A DNA stretch of 21,479 bases from Gallionella sp. (GCA_029850565.1 JARCRR010000165.1:1-21479); one strand, 5' to 3'. Positions 5,621-13,060 are shown, numbered from the stretch's first letter. The notes: generated by a model from the sequence alone, not told the origin. Made by a program: numbers and translations.

Positions 5621-7407
5621 TAGTAGCCCAGTGCGCGAGCACCTTGATAGAACAAGAAGCTGACCAACCATGCCAAGACCAGCGACCATGCGAGTGCCAG
5701 CAAGGTGAAGCCGTTGTTCTTGGATTCGTTACGCAAAGTGGCGATAGTGGAAAGACAAGGCGTGTAGATCAAAGTGAACAGCATGAAGCTGTATGCCTGC
5801 ACCCAGTCCAGATGTTGCCCCAGAACGCCGCCCAGTGCATCCCCGCTCATTCCGTAGATCACAGCGAGTGAGCCGATGACAATCTCTTTGGCGACGAAAC
5901 CGAAGATCAGTGCGATGGTGAGTTGTTCATCGATACCGATGGGTGCGAACAACGGATGTAGCCAGCCCCCGATCATACCTGCGAGCGTGTCTGCACTGGC
6001 TGGAGCTGCGGATGGAGGTAGGTTGGTGAGCAACCAGACCAGTACTACACCGGCGATGATGAACTGCGAAGCGCGGCGCAGGAAATGCGTGACCTCATGC
6101 CAGCCGCGCAACAGCATCTGACGTCCGGTAGGGAAGCGATAGGGTGGCAACTCCAACACGAATGGCTCGGTATTGGCGAATCGGCGTTTGAACAACAAGG
6201 CGGTGAGGATGGCGGCGGCAAAACTGAACAGATACAGACTGAACAGCACCAAGGGGGCAGTCTTGGGTGAGAACAGCGCGGCGGTGATGAATACGAACAC
6301 TTGCAGGCGGGCCGAACACAACGAAAAAGGGATTACTAACATCGACAGCAGGCGCAGGCTGCGTGAACGCATCACGCGCGTACCCATCAGTGCGGGGACA
6401 TTGCAGCCGAAGCCCATGAGCAGCATGACGAAACTGCGACCATCCAGTCCCATCTTGGCCATCAGGGCATCCATCAAAAAGGCTGCGCGTGACAGATAAC
6501 CGGTGTCTTCCACGATAGCCATGAACAGGAAGAACAGGATGATGATGGGGACGAAGGCGGCGACAGTGGCGACACCGTTGTAGATTCCATCCAGCAGTAA
6601 TCCAGACATCCAGGCCGGTAGCCCTGCGCATGAGGGATCGAGCAATGTCTCGCGAAGCCATCCGAGAATATCTGCCACGCCGCTTTGTAACGGCTGGCCG
6701 AAGAAGAAGATGCCTTGGAACAGCAGATACATGATGCCGAAGAAGATAGGCAACCCCAACCAAGGGTGCAACATCAAGCTGTCGAGCTTGTCGGTACGGG
6801 TGTCGGATAGTCGTGCGGGTACTTGCACGGCGCTGTTCAATACACGCGCCATCTCATGTTCGATGTGTGCGTCTTGCTCCAATTGGGTACGCAGAGCCTC
6901 AGCCATTCCGGGGGTGGGATAGCGCAACGCTTTGGTGATGGCGTGCATCGCTTCCGGTTGGCCTTGTCCGTATTTTGCGCTGATGAGATGGATAGGCATG
7001 CCAAGTAATTGCCCCATCTTGTCGCCGTCGATGGTGATGCCGAACTTTTTTGCCTCATCGGCCATGTTGAGCAATACCACCATGTTCAGGTTGAGTTGCT
7101 TCAGTTGTATCAAGAGGCTCAATTGGCGTTCGATCTGGGTGGCGTTGAGCACTACGACAGCCAGGTCCGGCACATTGTCATGCAGAAAGTGACGCACCAC
7201 CTGTTCGTCTTCGGAGAAGCCGTGGATATCGTAGATGCCGGGCAGGTCGATGATCTCGGCCATGTCTCCGCCGAGCAATATCTTGCCGGTGAGTAGTTCT
7301 ACGGTGATGCCCGGCCAGTTGCCGACGCGTGCCGCACCGCCCGTGAGTCGGTTGAAGAGCGTGGACTTGCCGGTGTTGGGCATACCCAACAAAGCGATGC
7401 GCTTCAT
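5620..7407 (-). CDS. feoB: Ferrous iron transporter FeoB
   Basis: FeoB is the inner-membrane GTPase-permease that imports Fe(II). The N-terminal G domain shows G1 GMPNTGKST (residues 8-16), G2 GNWPGITVE (29-37), G3 DLPG (54-57), G4 NMAD (114-117) and G5 SAK (143-145). The membrane part carries EDTGYLSR, GFGCNVPA and CSARLQV, the two Gate regions. At 595 residues it is shorter than E. coli FeoB (773) but in the range of many compact FeoBs. The CSARLQV motif has Gln where most FeoBs have Pro (ARLPV). It overlaps feoA by 4 bases (ATGA), so the two are translationally coupled. No feoC is present. The gene converges with the yfaZ transcript. Confidence 0.96.
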   Translation of the reverse strand: MKRIALLGMPNTGKSTLFNRLTGGAARVGNWPGITVELLTGKILLGGDMAEIIDLPGIYDIHGFSEDEQVVRHFLHDNVPDLAVVVLNATQIERQLSLLIQLKQLNLNMVVLLNMADEAKKFGITIDGDKMGQLLGMPIHLISAKYGQGQPEAMHAITKALRYPTPGMAEALRTQLEQDAHIEHEMARVLNSAVQVPARLSDTRTDKLDSLMLHPWLGLPIFFGIMYLLFQGIFFFGQPLQSGVADILGWLRETLLDPSCAGLPAWMSGLLLDGIYNGVATVAAFVPIIILFFLFMAIVEDTGYLSRAAFLMDALMAKMGLDGRSFVMLLMGFGCNVPALMGTRVMRSRSLRLLSMLVIPFSLCSARLQVFVFITAALFSPKTAPLVLFSLYLFSFAAAILTALLFKRRFANTEPFVLELPPYRFPTGRQMLLRGWHEVTHFLRRASQFIIAGVVLVWLLTNLPPSAAPASADTLAGMIGGWLHPLFAPIGIDEQLTIALIFGFVAKEIVIGSLAVIYGMSGDALGGVLGQHLDWVQAYSFMLFTLIYTPCLSTIATLRNESKNNGFTLLALAWSLVLAWLVSFLFYQGARALGY

Positions 7408-7655
7408 GCTGTCCTGACCTCGATGAGGCCGGCCTCGCTTTGACGAAGCAGGATGTCTGTGGTGCCGATGCGCACTTGCATTGGGCCGCCAAAGCTCGCT
7501 TTACGGATGATCTCGATATCTTTTCCTGAGCGGAACCCCAGTGCCTGTAAGCGTTGACGCAGGGCATCATCCGTGTGGATGTCGGTGATTGTCCCTCTCA
7601 TGCCGGGAGCGAGGCTGGATAAGGGAGTATGGGGGTTGAAGTCGTTAGCGTTCAC
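7404..7655 (-). CDS. feoA: Ferrous iron transport accessory protein FeoA
   Basis: The 83-residue cytoplasmic protein has the SH3-like FeoA fold pattern (LSSLAPGMRGTITDI, LRQRLQALGFRSGKDIEI, then a GGPMQVRIG...ILLRQSEAGLIEV ending). FeoA is thought to assist FeoB. The start is GTG at 7655: an in-frame TGA lies six codons upstream and the next Met is residue 19, inside the conserved part. No Shine-Dalgarno sequence precedes the GTG. It is the first gene of feoAB and diverges from dapA, with 92 bases between the starts. I see no convincing Fur box in that gap. Confidence 0.92.
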   Translation of the reverse strand: MNANDFNPHTPLSSLAPGMRGTITDIHTDDALRQRLQALGFRSGKDIEIIRKASFGGPMQVRIGTTDILLRQSEAGLIEVRTA

Positions 7656-7713
7656 AGTGCTTGGATTATTTCATAGCTGAAAGACGAACGGACAAAATAT
7701 CGGGTGAATCGGT

Positions 7714-7727
7714 TAGAATGCGCGCTC
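7714..7727 (+). promoter_or_regulatory. -10 element and GC-rich discriminator upstream of dapA
   Basis: TAGAAT (7714-7719) is followed by GCGCGCTCC. Transcription would start near 7726, 22 bases before the dapA ATG. No good -35 box is seen. The motif matches the core found at other promoters in this window. Confidence 0.5.
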
Positions 7728-7747
7728 CAAAAAACGTAGCGGACATC

Positions 7748-8623
7748 ATGATTACAGGTAGCATCGTTGCGATCGTCACCCCCATGCACGAGGACGGAAG
7801 TCTAGACTGGGTCGCGTTTCGCGCATTGATCGATTTTCATATCGCCGAAGGTACGGATGCCATCGTCGTGGTGGGTACCACGGGTGAATCCCCTACCGTT
7901 GATGTGGAAGAGCATGAGCAACTGATCCAAGTGGCAGTGGAGCATGCGGCTGGGCGCATCCCCATCATCGCAGGAACAGGCGCCAATTCGACCAAGGAAG
8001 CTATCGAGCTGGCTTCCTTCTCGAAGAAGGCTGGGGCTGCCGCTTCACTCACTGTTGTCCCTTACTATAACAAGCCGACGCAGGAAGGTCTGTACCAACA
8101 TTTCAAAGCCATCGCCGAGGCGGTGGATATGCCGCATATCCTGTACAACGTGCCGGGACGCACCGGTGCGGATATGAGCAACGATACCGTGTTGCGTTTG
8201 GCGCAGATCAAGAACATCGTCGGTATCAAAGATGCGACGGGTGGTATCGAACGCGGTAGTGATTTGTTGCAACGCGCGCCTAAAGACTTCGCCATCTACA
8301 GCGGCGACGATGCCAGCACTCTGGCACTGATGCTGTTGGGTGCACACGGCACTATCTCGGTGACGGCCAATGTTGCGCCAAAACTGATGCACGAAATGTG
8401 TGTCGCGGCATTGAAGGGCGAAGTCGCCAAAGCACGCGAGATCAACTTCCGCCTGCTTGGATTGCACCGCCACCTGTTCGTCGAAGCCAACCCCATCCCT
8501 GTTAAATGGGCTGTGGCGCGTATGGGTAAGATGAAGAACACATTGCGCTTGCCGCTTACTCCCCTTTCTGCAGGTGCACAACCTGTCGTCGAAGCGGCGA
8601 TGCGTCAAGCGGGAGTCATTTGA
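7748..8623 (+). CDS. dapA: 4-hydroxy-tetrahydrodipicolinate synthase DapA
   Basis: DapA condenses pyruvate with aspartate semialdehyde, the first step committed to lysine and diaminopimelate, hence to cell-wall synthesis. The 291-residue protein has the usual length. Active-site residues line up with E. coli: the Schiff-base lysine K161 in VGIKDATGG, Y133 in ILYNVPGRTG and the T44-T45 pair in VGTTGES. ATG 7748 begins the conserved MITGSIVAIVTPM; upstream in-frame codons are not conserved. bamC follows at once, with the dapA-bamC order known from Enterobacteria. Confidence 0.97.
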   Translation: MITGSIVAIVTPMHEDGSLDWVAFRALIDFHIAEGTDAIVVVGTTGESPTVDVEEHEQLIQVAVEHAAGRIPIIAGTGANSTKEAIELASFSKKAGAAASLTVVPYYNKPTQEGLYQHFKAIAEAVDMPHILYNVPGRTGADMSNDTVLRLAQIKNIVGIKDATGGIERGSDLLQRAPKDFAIYSGDDASTLALMLLGAHGTISVTANVAPKLMHEMCVAALKGEVAKAREINFRLLGLHRHLFVEANPIPVKWAVARMGKMKNTLRLPLTPLSAGAQPVVEAAMRQAGVI

Positions 8624-8636
8624 GATGGGAATAACT

Positions 8637-9221
8637 ATGAACACACGCATCGTCGTCGGCTTGGCCGCAATCACATTGCTGGCGGGTTGCAGCATCTTCG
8701 AACGCAAACAAGTGGACTACAAAGCGGGGGGAATGGAAGCGCCTGCGTTGGAAGTGCCGCCCGATCTGACCAAAGGTGTTGCAGACCAACGTTTCGCCAT
8801 ACCCGCGGCAGACGGCACACAAGTGGCGAAGTATTCTGACTTCTCGCGCGACAAGGTAGTCGAACCTTGTACGCTCCCCGCGAGTGCTGCTGTGGCGACA
8901 ACGACCTTGGCTACATCGGCGCCGCAGTTGCGCGAGATCGGCGGTGTACGTTTTATCTTGGTGGCCGAGCCATTCGATCGTGTCTGGCGTAAAGCGGGAC
9001 TCGCTTTGGAAAAGGCAGGCATCGCTGTTGCAGATATGGATAGGAGCAAAGGTATCTATTTCTTGAAGAACACATCCAAAGACAAGAAAGTAGCCGACAT
9101 CCAAGTGTCGGTACGCGAATCAAATGGCATGAGCGATGTGACCGTCAAAGAAGGAAACGATCTAAACGGCCAAGAATCTGCACGGGTTCTTGATACCTTG
9201 TTCAAGAATCTGGAGAAATAG
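8637..9221 (+). CDS. bamC: Outer-membrane assembly lipoprotein BamC-like (NlpB)
   Basis: The 194-residue precursor has a lipoprotein signal ending in the lipobox LLAGC (cysteine about residue 17). Next comes an extended segment with LEVPPDLTKG, matching the BamC stretch that contacts BamD, and then a single helix-grip-like domain (about residues 105-194; FDRVWRKAGLALEKAGIAV, DMDRSKGIYFL). BamC is an accessory part of the BAM complex that inserts outer-membrane barrels. E. coli BamC is about 344 residues and has two helix-grip domains, so this copy looks like a short form. ATG 8637 is preferred; ATG 8625, four codons upstream, is possible. It directly follows dapA, supporting the assignment. 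Confidence 0.88.
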   Translation: MNTRIVVGLAAITLLAGCSIFERKQVDYKAGGMEAPALEVPPDLTKGVADQRFAIPAADGTQVAKYSDFSRDKVVEPCTLPASAAVATTTLATSAPQLREIGGVRFILVAEPFDRVWRKAGLALEKAGIAVADMDRSKGIYFLKNTSKDKKVADIQVSVRESNGMSDVTVKEGNDLNGQESARVLDTLFKNLEK

Positions 9222-9230
9222 CACGCAGTG

Positions 9231-9995
9231 ATGCGTTTCGCACTTTTGGGCAGTGGCAGCGAAGGTAATGCACTGGTAGTTCAAGTCGGCTCGACCACTC
9301 TACTGATGGATTGCGGTTTCTCCGTCAGTGAAACCATCACCCGCCTAGCCCGACTCGGGCTGCAAGCAGAGCAACTCGATGGCATCCTAGTCACTCACGA
9401 ACATGGCGATCACATCGCGGGTGTTGCCAGGCTGGCACGTAAATTCGCCCTTCCGGTTTGGATGACACATGGCACGTTGCGCTTCCAGCACGCTGCGTTC
9501 GAAGATATCGCAGTCGCCGAGATCAATCCTCATACATCATTTGCAATCGGCAACATCGAGGTGCAACCCTTTCTGGTTCCCCATGATGCGGGAGAGCCGG
9601 TGCAGTATGTGTTCGGTGACGGCTCTCTCAGGTTGGGTGTCCTGACCGATACTGGTCATGCCACCCCGCATATCGAAGTCACACTTTCCGGGTGTCATGC
9701 ACTGGTGTTGGAGTGCAATCATGATGAGGAGATGCTGCGCAACGGACGTTATCCATCCAGCTTGAAGCAGCGCGTGGGTGGGCGCTTCGGACATCTTAAC
9801 AATGAACAATCGGCTGCATTGTTAGCGCGCTTGGATAACAGCCACTTGCAACACGTCGTTGCGGCACACCTGAGTCAGCAGAACAATCTGCCAGAATTGG
9901 CGGTCAGTGCCTTGAGTAGGGTTTTAGGGTGTACAGAGGATTGGGTCGCGGTGGCAGACCAACAGAGGGGATTGGATTGGCGGAAGATCGTTTAG
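9231..9995 (+). CDS. Metallo-beta-lactamase-fold hydrolase (YycJ/WalJ-like)
   Basis: The 254-residue protein starts MRFALLGSGSEGNALVV, typical of the YycJ/WalJ branch of MBL-fold enzymes. It has the metal-binding motif HEHGDH (residues 56-61), further likely ligands in LTDTGH and LECNHDEEML, and a late conserved His in VVAAHLSQQNN. Members are predicted nucleases or phosphodiesterases; Bacillus WalJ is linked to cell-wall and division coordination. The substrate here is unknown. It begins 9 bases after bamC; ATG 9231 is chosen over the adjacent GTG 9228. A bidirectional terminator follows. Confidence 0.9.
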   Translation: MRFALLGSGSEGNALVVQVGSTTLLMDCGFSVSETITRLARLGLQAEQLDGILVTHEHGDHIAGVARLARKFALPVWMTHGTLRFQHAAFEDIAVAEINPHTSFAIGNIEVQPFLVPHDAGEPVQYVFGDGSLRLGVLTDTGHATPHIEVTLSGCHALVLECNHDEEMLRNGRYPSSLKQRVGGRFGHLNNEQSAALLARLDNSHLQHVVAAHLSQQNNLPELAVSALSRVLGCTEDWVAVADQQRGLDWRKIV

Positions 9996-10008
9996 AGATT
10001 CAGGACGT

Positions 10009-10037
10009 AAAAAAGCCGACGCAAGTCGGCTTTTTCT
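10009..10037. terminator. Bidirectional intrinsic terminator
   Basis: AAAAAAGCCGAC pairs with GTCGGCTTTTT around GCAA, with T-runs in both directions. It lies between the convergent MBL-fold gene (+) and alanine-rich lipoprotein gene (-) and probably serves both. Confidence 0.88.
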
Positions 10038-10056
10038 TGATGCTAAGAAGCAGTGA

Positions 10057-10254
10057 TTACTTCTTTGCAGCAGCGGCAGCATCAGAAGCGGCGGCAGCAA
10101 CACCAGAAGCGGCAGCAGCAACACCAGAAGCAGCTTCAGCAACAGTTGGAGCAGCGGCAGCAGCGGAAGCGGCAACAGCGGAAACGTCAGCAGCCTTTTG
10201 GCCACAAGCAGTCAAGGACAAAGCAACCAGAACAGCGATCAAAGCAGATTTCAT
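10057..10254 (-). CDS. Small alanine-repeat lipoprotein
   Basis: The 65-residue precursor has a lipoprotein signal (MKSALIAVLVALSLTAC, lipobox LTAC, cysteine 17). The mature 49 residues are mostly alanine, with a seven-residue period (ASGVAAA, ASGVAAA, ASDAAAA), resembling an alanine-zipper helix of the kind that trimerises in Lpp-like murein lipoproteins. A role as a structural envelope lipoprotein is inference; no lysine-ended peptidoglycan anchor is proven, though the C terminus is AAKK. ATG 10254 has AGGAAA at normal spacing. It has its own promoter-like element (10343-10348) and an 88-base leader, and shares a terminator with the convergent gene. Confidence 0.82.
   Translation of the reverse strand: MKSALIAVLVALSLTACGQKAADVSAVAASAAAAAPTVAEAASGVAAAASGVAAAASDAAAAAKK
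10083..10145. repeat. Three tandem 21-base repeats inside the alanine-rich lipoprotein gene
   Basis: Three units starting CAGAAGC at 10083, 10104 and 10125 encode seven residues each. The first two differ at one position; the third is more diverged. Copy number could change by slippage. Confidence 0.8.
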
Positions 10255-10335
10255 TTTATTTCCTATTAATCAACATTAAGTCTACAAGTGAGGGTCATTA
10301 GAATAACCGTTGCAGCAACCCTCCCACCGCAAAAG

Positions 10336-10348
10336 GCGCGGCATTCTA
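10336..10348 (-). promoter_or_regulatory. Extended -10 element for the alanine-rich lipoprotein gene
   Basis: On the minus strand TGGTAGAAT (10351-10343; the -10 box proper is 10348-10343) is followed by GCCGCGCC. Transcription would start near 10336. The rest of the 121-base gap 10255-10375 holds the leader, with a weak inverted repeat (10290-10295 and 10318-10323), and no gene. Confidence 0.45.
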
Positions 10349-10375
10349 CCAAGTCCAACAAGAAATGCTAGGGCG

Positions 10376-10867
10376 TTATAACCCCAGGCGTGTCGGGGTA
10401 GCCCCGGAATGTGAGGATTGCCACATTTCCTGAAAGCGGGAGTTGAGGAGTCGAGCCCCCTCTGGGTCGTTTTGGGCGAGTAGTCCGCGCGAATCGTCAA
10501 AGTGATAGCGGCGCACATAGTGGGCATTATCCGCAACAGCAAAAGGTTCGGTGACGTTCTTCATGTGTGCTGGAGTTTGGAATATCGCCATGCTGTGACT
10601 GAATTCGCGCAATAGCATCATCATGCGCGGGCAATAGCGAATCAGATGCTGCGGATCATGTGCCAAGAGTTGTAAACGATTGTTCGTACTGCCCAAGAGG
10701 AAGTGGCGCAGTGCATCGTAACGTGTTTCGGAATTGAAGCCGATATCCGAGAAATCCTTCTCGAAAATGTTTAACGTGTGTTGCGCCGAGGAACATACAG
10801 TGTCTAGCGCGCTTATATAGTCGACTGCGCCATCGAACAGGGTGTGCTGCAACGTGTCGTCACTCAT
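10376..10867 (-). CDS. Conserved-looking protein of unknown function, coupled to roxA
   Basis: The 163-residue protein has no signal peptide or membrane segment and looks cytoplasmic and globular. I do not recognise a named family with confidence. The pattern (FEKDFSDIGFN, then LRHFLLG...RLQLLAHDP, LLREFSHSMAIF, EPFAVADNAHYVRRYHFD and a final FQEMWQSS) recalls one half of a phospholipase-D-like fold, but the HxK motif is absent, so any catalytic role is doubtful. ATG 10867 is chosen because AAGGAGG lies 8 bases upstream, inside the end of roxA; the longer in-frame extension overlaps roxA. Only 2 bases separate the roxA stop from this start, so the two proteins are almost certainly translated from one mRNA. 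Confidence 0.8.
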   Translation of the reverse strand: MSDDTLQHTLFDGAVDYISALDTVCSSAQHTLNIFEKDFSDIGFNSETRYDALRHFLLGSTNNRLQLLAHDPQHLIRYCPRMMMLLREFSHSMAIFQTPAHMKNVTEPFAVADNAHYVRRYHFDDSRGLLAQNDPEGARLLNSRFQEMWQSSHSGATPTRLGL

Positions 10868-10869
10868 GC

Positions 10870-11997
10870 TCAACGCCTCCTTGAGGGTGCCAAGAATCCG
10901 TCCATATACCACTCGTAAAGCAATTCGATGACGCCTTGGGTGAGTTCCGTGTCAGCGGCAAGCTCACGGTAGTCGGCTAGCTCTCGCAACACTCGATAGG
11001 CGGCTTTGCTCACAGGGCAGGCATCGCCATTGATGAATACTGTGCTGCCGTGACATTGCATCTGCGTCTTCAAGTCTAGTGTCACACCGGACTTTTGTAC
11101 CGCCTGCGCAAATTTGATCTCGGACAGCGGTTTGCTTGGTGAATCGAAAAAAATATGCGGCTTAGGCTCGGAGAGGTAACACCCCAAGAAATTGGCGACG
11201 TCCTCGTCGTCCCACTTTATTTTATGGATGGCTTCGGCGACCTGTTGCAACATCTCAGGCCCAATCTCTGACGGATGTTTTTGCAGTTTCAAATCAGGAT
11301 CGGCATATGTGCCTTTGATCTCGATGCGGTCTTGCAGGTATACCAAGAACTGTTCAGCCAACTCCTGATACCAAGGCGTGCGGAAGCCGATGGAGTAGGT
11401 CATGCAGTCATCTTCGGCGATACCGTTGTGCGCGCACTGCGGCGGTAGATACAGCATGTCTCCGGGTTCCAGTACCCACTCTTGCTCCACGCGAAAATCT
11501 TTCAGGATGCGCAATGGCGCGCCTTCGATCAGCGCCTGATCAGCCTGGGTGGATATCTGCCAACGGCGGTGTCCATAGCCTTGCAACAGGAACACATCGT
11601 AGATATCGAAGTGGGGGCCGACACCGCCGCCCTTGGGAGCATAACTCACCATCAGATCATCGAGTCGGGCATGCGGGATAAAGTTGAAGCGCTTGACCAA
11701 CTCTGTCGCTTCCGGCAGAAAGTGGTTCACCCCTTGCACCAGCACAGACCATTTGGCTTTGCCGAAATCCTTGAAATCGTCGGGTGTGAAAGGCGAATGC
11801 TGCAGGCCGAATTTGCCGCGTTGTTGGGTGACCAGACGCGCTTGGGCATCTTCCGTGCAGGCAAGGCCAATCAGTTGTTGCGGATCAAGCAACCCTTTGA
11901 ACCCAGGTACGGCCTGACGTATCAGCAGGGGTTTCTTTTGCCAATAATCGCGCAGGAATTGTTGCGGAGTAAGTCCGCCAAGCAGAGTGTTTTCCAT
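10870..11997 (-). CDS. roxA: Ribosomal protein uL16 arginine 3-hydroxylase RoxA (YcfD-like, JmjC)
   Basis: The 375-residue protein matches the length (373) and layout of E. coli YcfD, a 2-oxoglutarate- and Fe(II)-dependent oxygenase that hydroxylates an arginine of ribosomal protein uL16. The JmjC domain is followed by a dimerisation and winged-helix region. Iron ligands are H129 and D131 in GPHFDIYDVF and H190 in PPQCAHNG; E. coli uses H125, D127 and H187. MENTLLGGLTPQQFL begins the conserved part, so ATG 11997 is the start; the frame stays open to 12096 but that extension overlaps the divergent promoter region. A perfect TATAAT ends 6 bases before the ATG. No Shine-Dalgarno sequence is present, suggesting a leaderless message. 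Confidence 0.93.
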   Translation of the reverse strand: MENTLLGGLTPQQFLRDYWQKKPLLIRQAVPGFKGLLDPQQLIGLACTEDAQARLVTQQRGKFGLQHSPFTPDDFKDFGKAKWSVLVQGVNHFLPEATELVKRFNFIPHARLDDLMVSYAPKGGGVGPHFDIYDVFLLQGYGHRRWQISTQADQALIEGAPLRILKDFRVEQEWVLEPGDMLYLPPQCAHNGIAEDDCMTYSIGFRTPWYQELAEQFLVYLQDRIEIKGTYADPDLKLQKHPSEIGPEMLQQVAEAIHKIKWDDEDVANFLGCYLSEPKPHIFFDSPSKPLSEIKFAQAVQKSGVTLDLKTQMQCHGSTVFINGDACPVSKAAYRVLRELADYRELAADTELTQGVIELLYEWYMDGFLAPSRRR

Positions 11998-12003
11998 GTG
12001 GGG

Positions 12004-12031
12004 ATTATAGCCCCGCAGCAAGGCTTGAAAA
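12004..12031 (-). promoter_or_regulatory. roxA promoter with consensus -10 box
   Basis: On the minus strand TATAAT (12009-12004) is preceded by TTTTCA (12031-12026) with a 16-base spacer. The normal distance to the first transcribed base lands on the A of the roxA ATG (11997). Confidence 0.55.
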
Positions 12032-12065
12032 GCAAATTCAGTCCTGTCTATCAGGCAAAATTGGA

Positions 12066-12078
12066 TAGAATGTGAGGC
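12066..12078 (+). promoter_or_regulatory. -10 element upstream of bcp
   Basis: GGATAGAAT (12063-12071) carries TAGAAT followed by GTGAGGC. The predicted leader is about 12 bases and contains AGGAGG. No good -35 box is visible. It lies back to back with the roxA promoter, about 57 bases apart between the -10 boxes. Confidence 0.4.
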
Positions 12079-12089
12079 AGGAGGACGGC

Positions 12090-12578
12090 ATGCCACAACA
12101 AAAAATCACACCACTTCAAGCAGGAATGGAGGCGCCGCATTTCGAGCTGCCTGATGCCGACATGGAATCATTCAAGTTGGTCGCGCAACAGGGCAAGCGC
12201 AACGTGGTGCTCTACTTCTATCCGAAAGATGACACCCCGGGCTGCACCATGGAAGCGAACGAATTCAGCGACCATGAAGAGGACTTCGCCAAATACGACA
12301 CCATCGTGGTCGGTATCAGCCGCGATGAGTGCATCAGCCACGCATCCTTCCGCGACAAATACGGTCTCTCGGTATTGTTGCTGTCGGATACCGAGGCGCG
12401 TGTATGCAAGAAATACGGCGTGATGTATGAAAAGGAAGTGGATGGACACAAGAAGCTATCCATCCAACGCTCCACTTTCATCATCGATAAACAGGGCAAG
12501 TTGCGTCATGCCCTCTACGATGTGCATGCACATGGACATGCAAAAGAAATTCTTAAACTGATAAAGGAAATGAAATGA
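12090..12578 (+). CDS. bcp: Thiol peroxidase of the Bcp/PrxQ peroxiredoxin family
   Basis: Bcp reduces hydrogen peroxide and organic peroxides using a peroxidatic cysteine. The 162-residue protein shows the motif YPKDDTPGCTMEANEF with peroxidatic C52. In many PrxQ proteins a resolving cysteine stands five residues later; here that position is N57. Other cysteines are C81 and C106, so resolution may use a different partner or an external thiol. ATG 12090 is preceded by AGGAGG at good spacing; GTG 12072 in frame is rejected because it overlaps the likely transcription start. The stop overlaps the slyD start by 4 bases. Confidence 0.94.
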   Translation: MPQQKITPLQAGMEAPHFELPDADMESFKLVAQQGKRNVVLYFYPKDDTPGCTMEANEFSDHEEDFAKYDTIVVGISRDECISHASFRDKYGLSVLLLSDTEARVCKKYGVMYEKEVDGHKKLSIQRSTFIIDKQGKLRHALYDVHAHGHAKEILKLIKEMK

Positions 12579-13060
12579 AGATCGCAAAGAACGCAGTAGT
12601 CTCGCTCACCTATCAACTTGCGGACGCTGATGGCACCGTGATCGAAAAGACGGGCGACCCCATCAGCTACTTGCACGGTGGCTACGATGGTATCTTCCCG
12701 ACGGTGGAAGAGGCGCTGGAAGGCAAGAGCATCGGCGACACGTTCTCGGTCAGTATGGAGCCGGACGATGCTTTCGGTGAATACGAACACGAGCTCGTGC
12801 GCGCTGAACCGCGCGACATGTTTCCGAAAGAAGTTGCGGTCGGTATGCAATTCGAAGGCGGAGCAGAAGGTGATGATGACGAAGACTTCATGCTCTACAC
12901 CGTCACCGAAGTCACTGCAGATGAGGTGACTGTGGATGGCAACCATCCGCTGGCGGGTAAGTCGCTCGTGTTTTCTGGCACCATCACTGGCGTACGCGCT
13001 GCTTCGGCAGAAGAGCTGACACATGGTCATGTGCATGGCGAAGGCGGGCATCACCACTAA
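12575..13060 (+). CDS. slyD: FKBP-type peptidyl-prolyl isomerase SlyD
   Basis: SlyD isomerises proline bonds and acts as a chaperone; in E. coli it also binds nickel and helps hydrogenase maturation. The 161-residue protein has the FKBP halves (residues 1-68 and about 125-145) split by the insert-in-flap chaperone domain (about 70-122). The C terminus is short and histidine-rich (THGHVHGEGGHHH), so metal binding is likely though with fewer ligands than in E. coli. It overlaps bcp by the sequence ATGA, so the two are translationally coupled. A long terminator hairpin follows. Confidence 0.95.
   Translation: MKIAKNAVVSLTYQLADADGTVIEKTGDPISYLHGGYDGIFPTVEEALEGKSIGDTFSVSMEPDDAFGEYEHELVRAEPRDMFPKEVAVGMQFEGGAEGDDDEDFMLYTVTEVTADEVTVDGNHPLAGKSLVFSGTITGVRAASAEELTHGHVHGEGGHHH

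Noticed and set aside
7656..7747. Fur box upstream of feoAB
   Set aside because: I looked for GATAAT-type repeats on both strands and found none convincing; an A/T-rich patch near 7665-7675 is too weak to call.
10053..10301. Gln/Arg-rich open frame on the plus strand, and a Leu/Pro-rich frame at 9924-10205 on the minus strand
   Set aside because: Both are shadows of the alanine-rich repeat of the lipoprotein gene at 10057-10254; they have no start signals and show only low-complexity translation.
11482..12075. A 197-codon plus-strand frame opposite roxA
   Set aside because: It has no family pattern and lies antisense to an enzyme with all its iron ligands.
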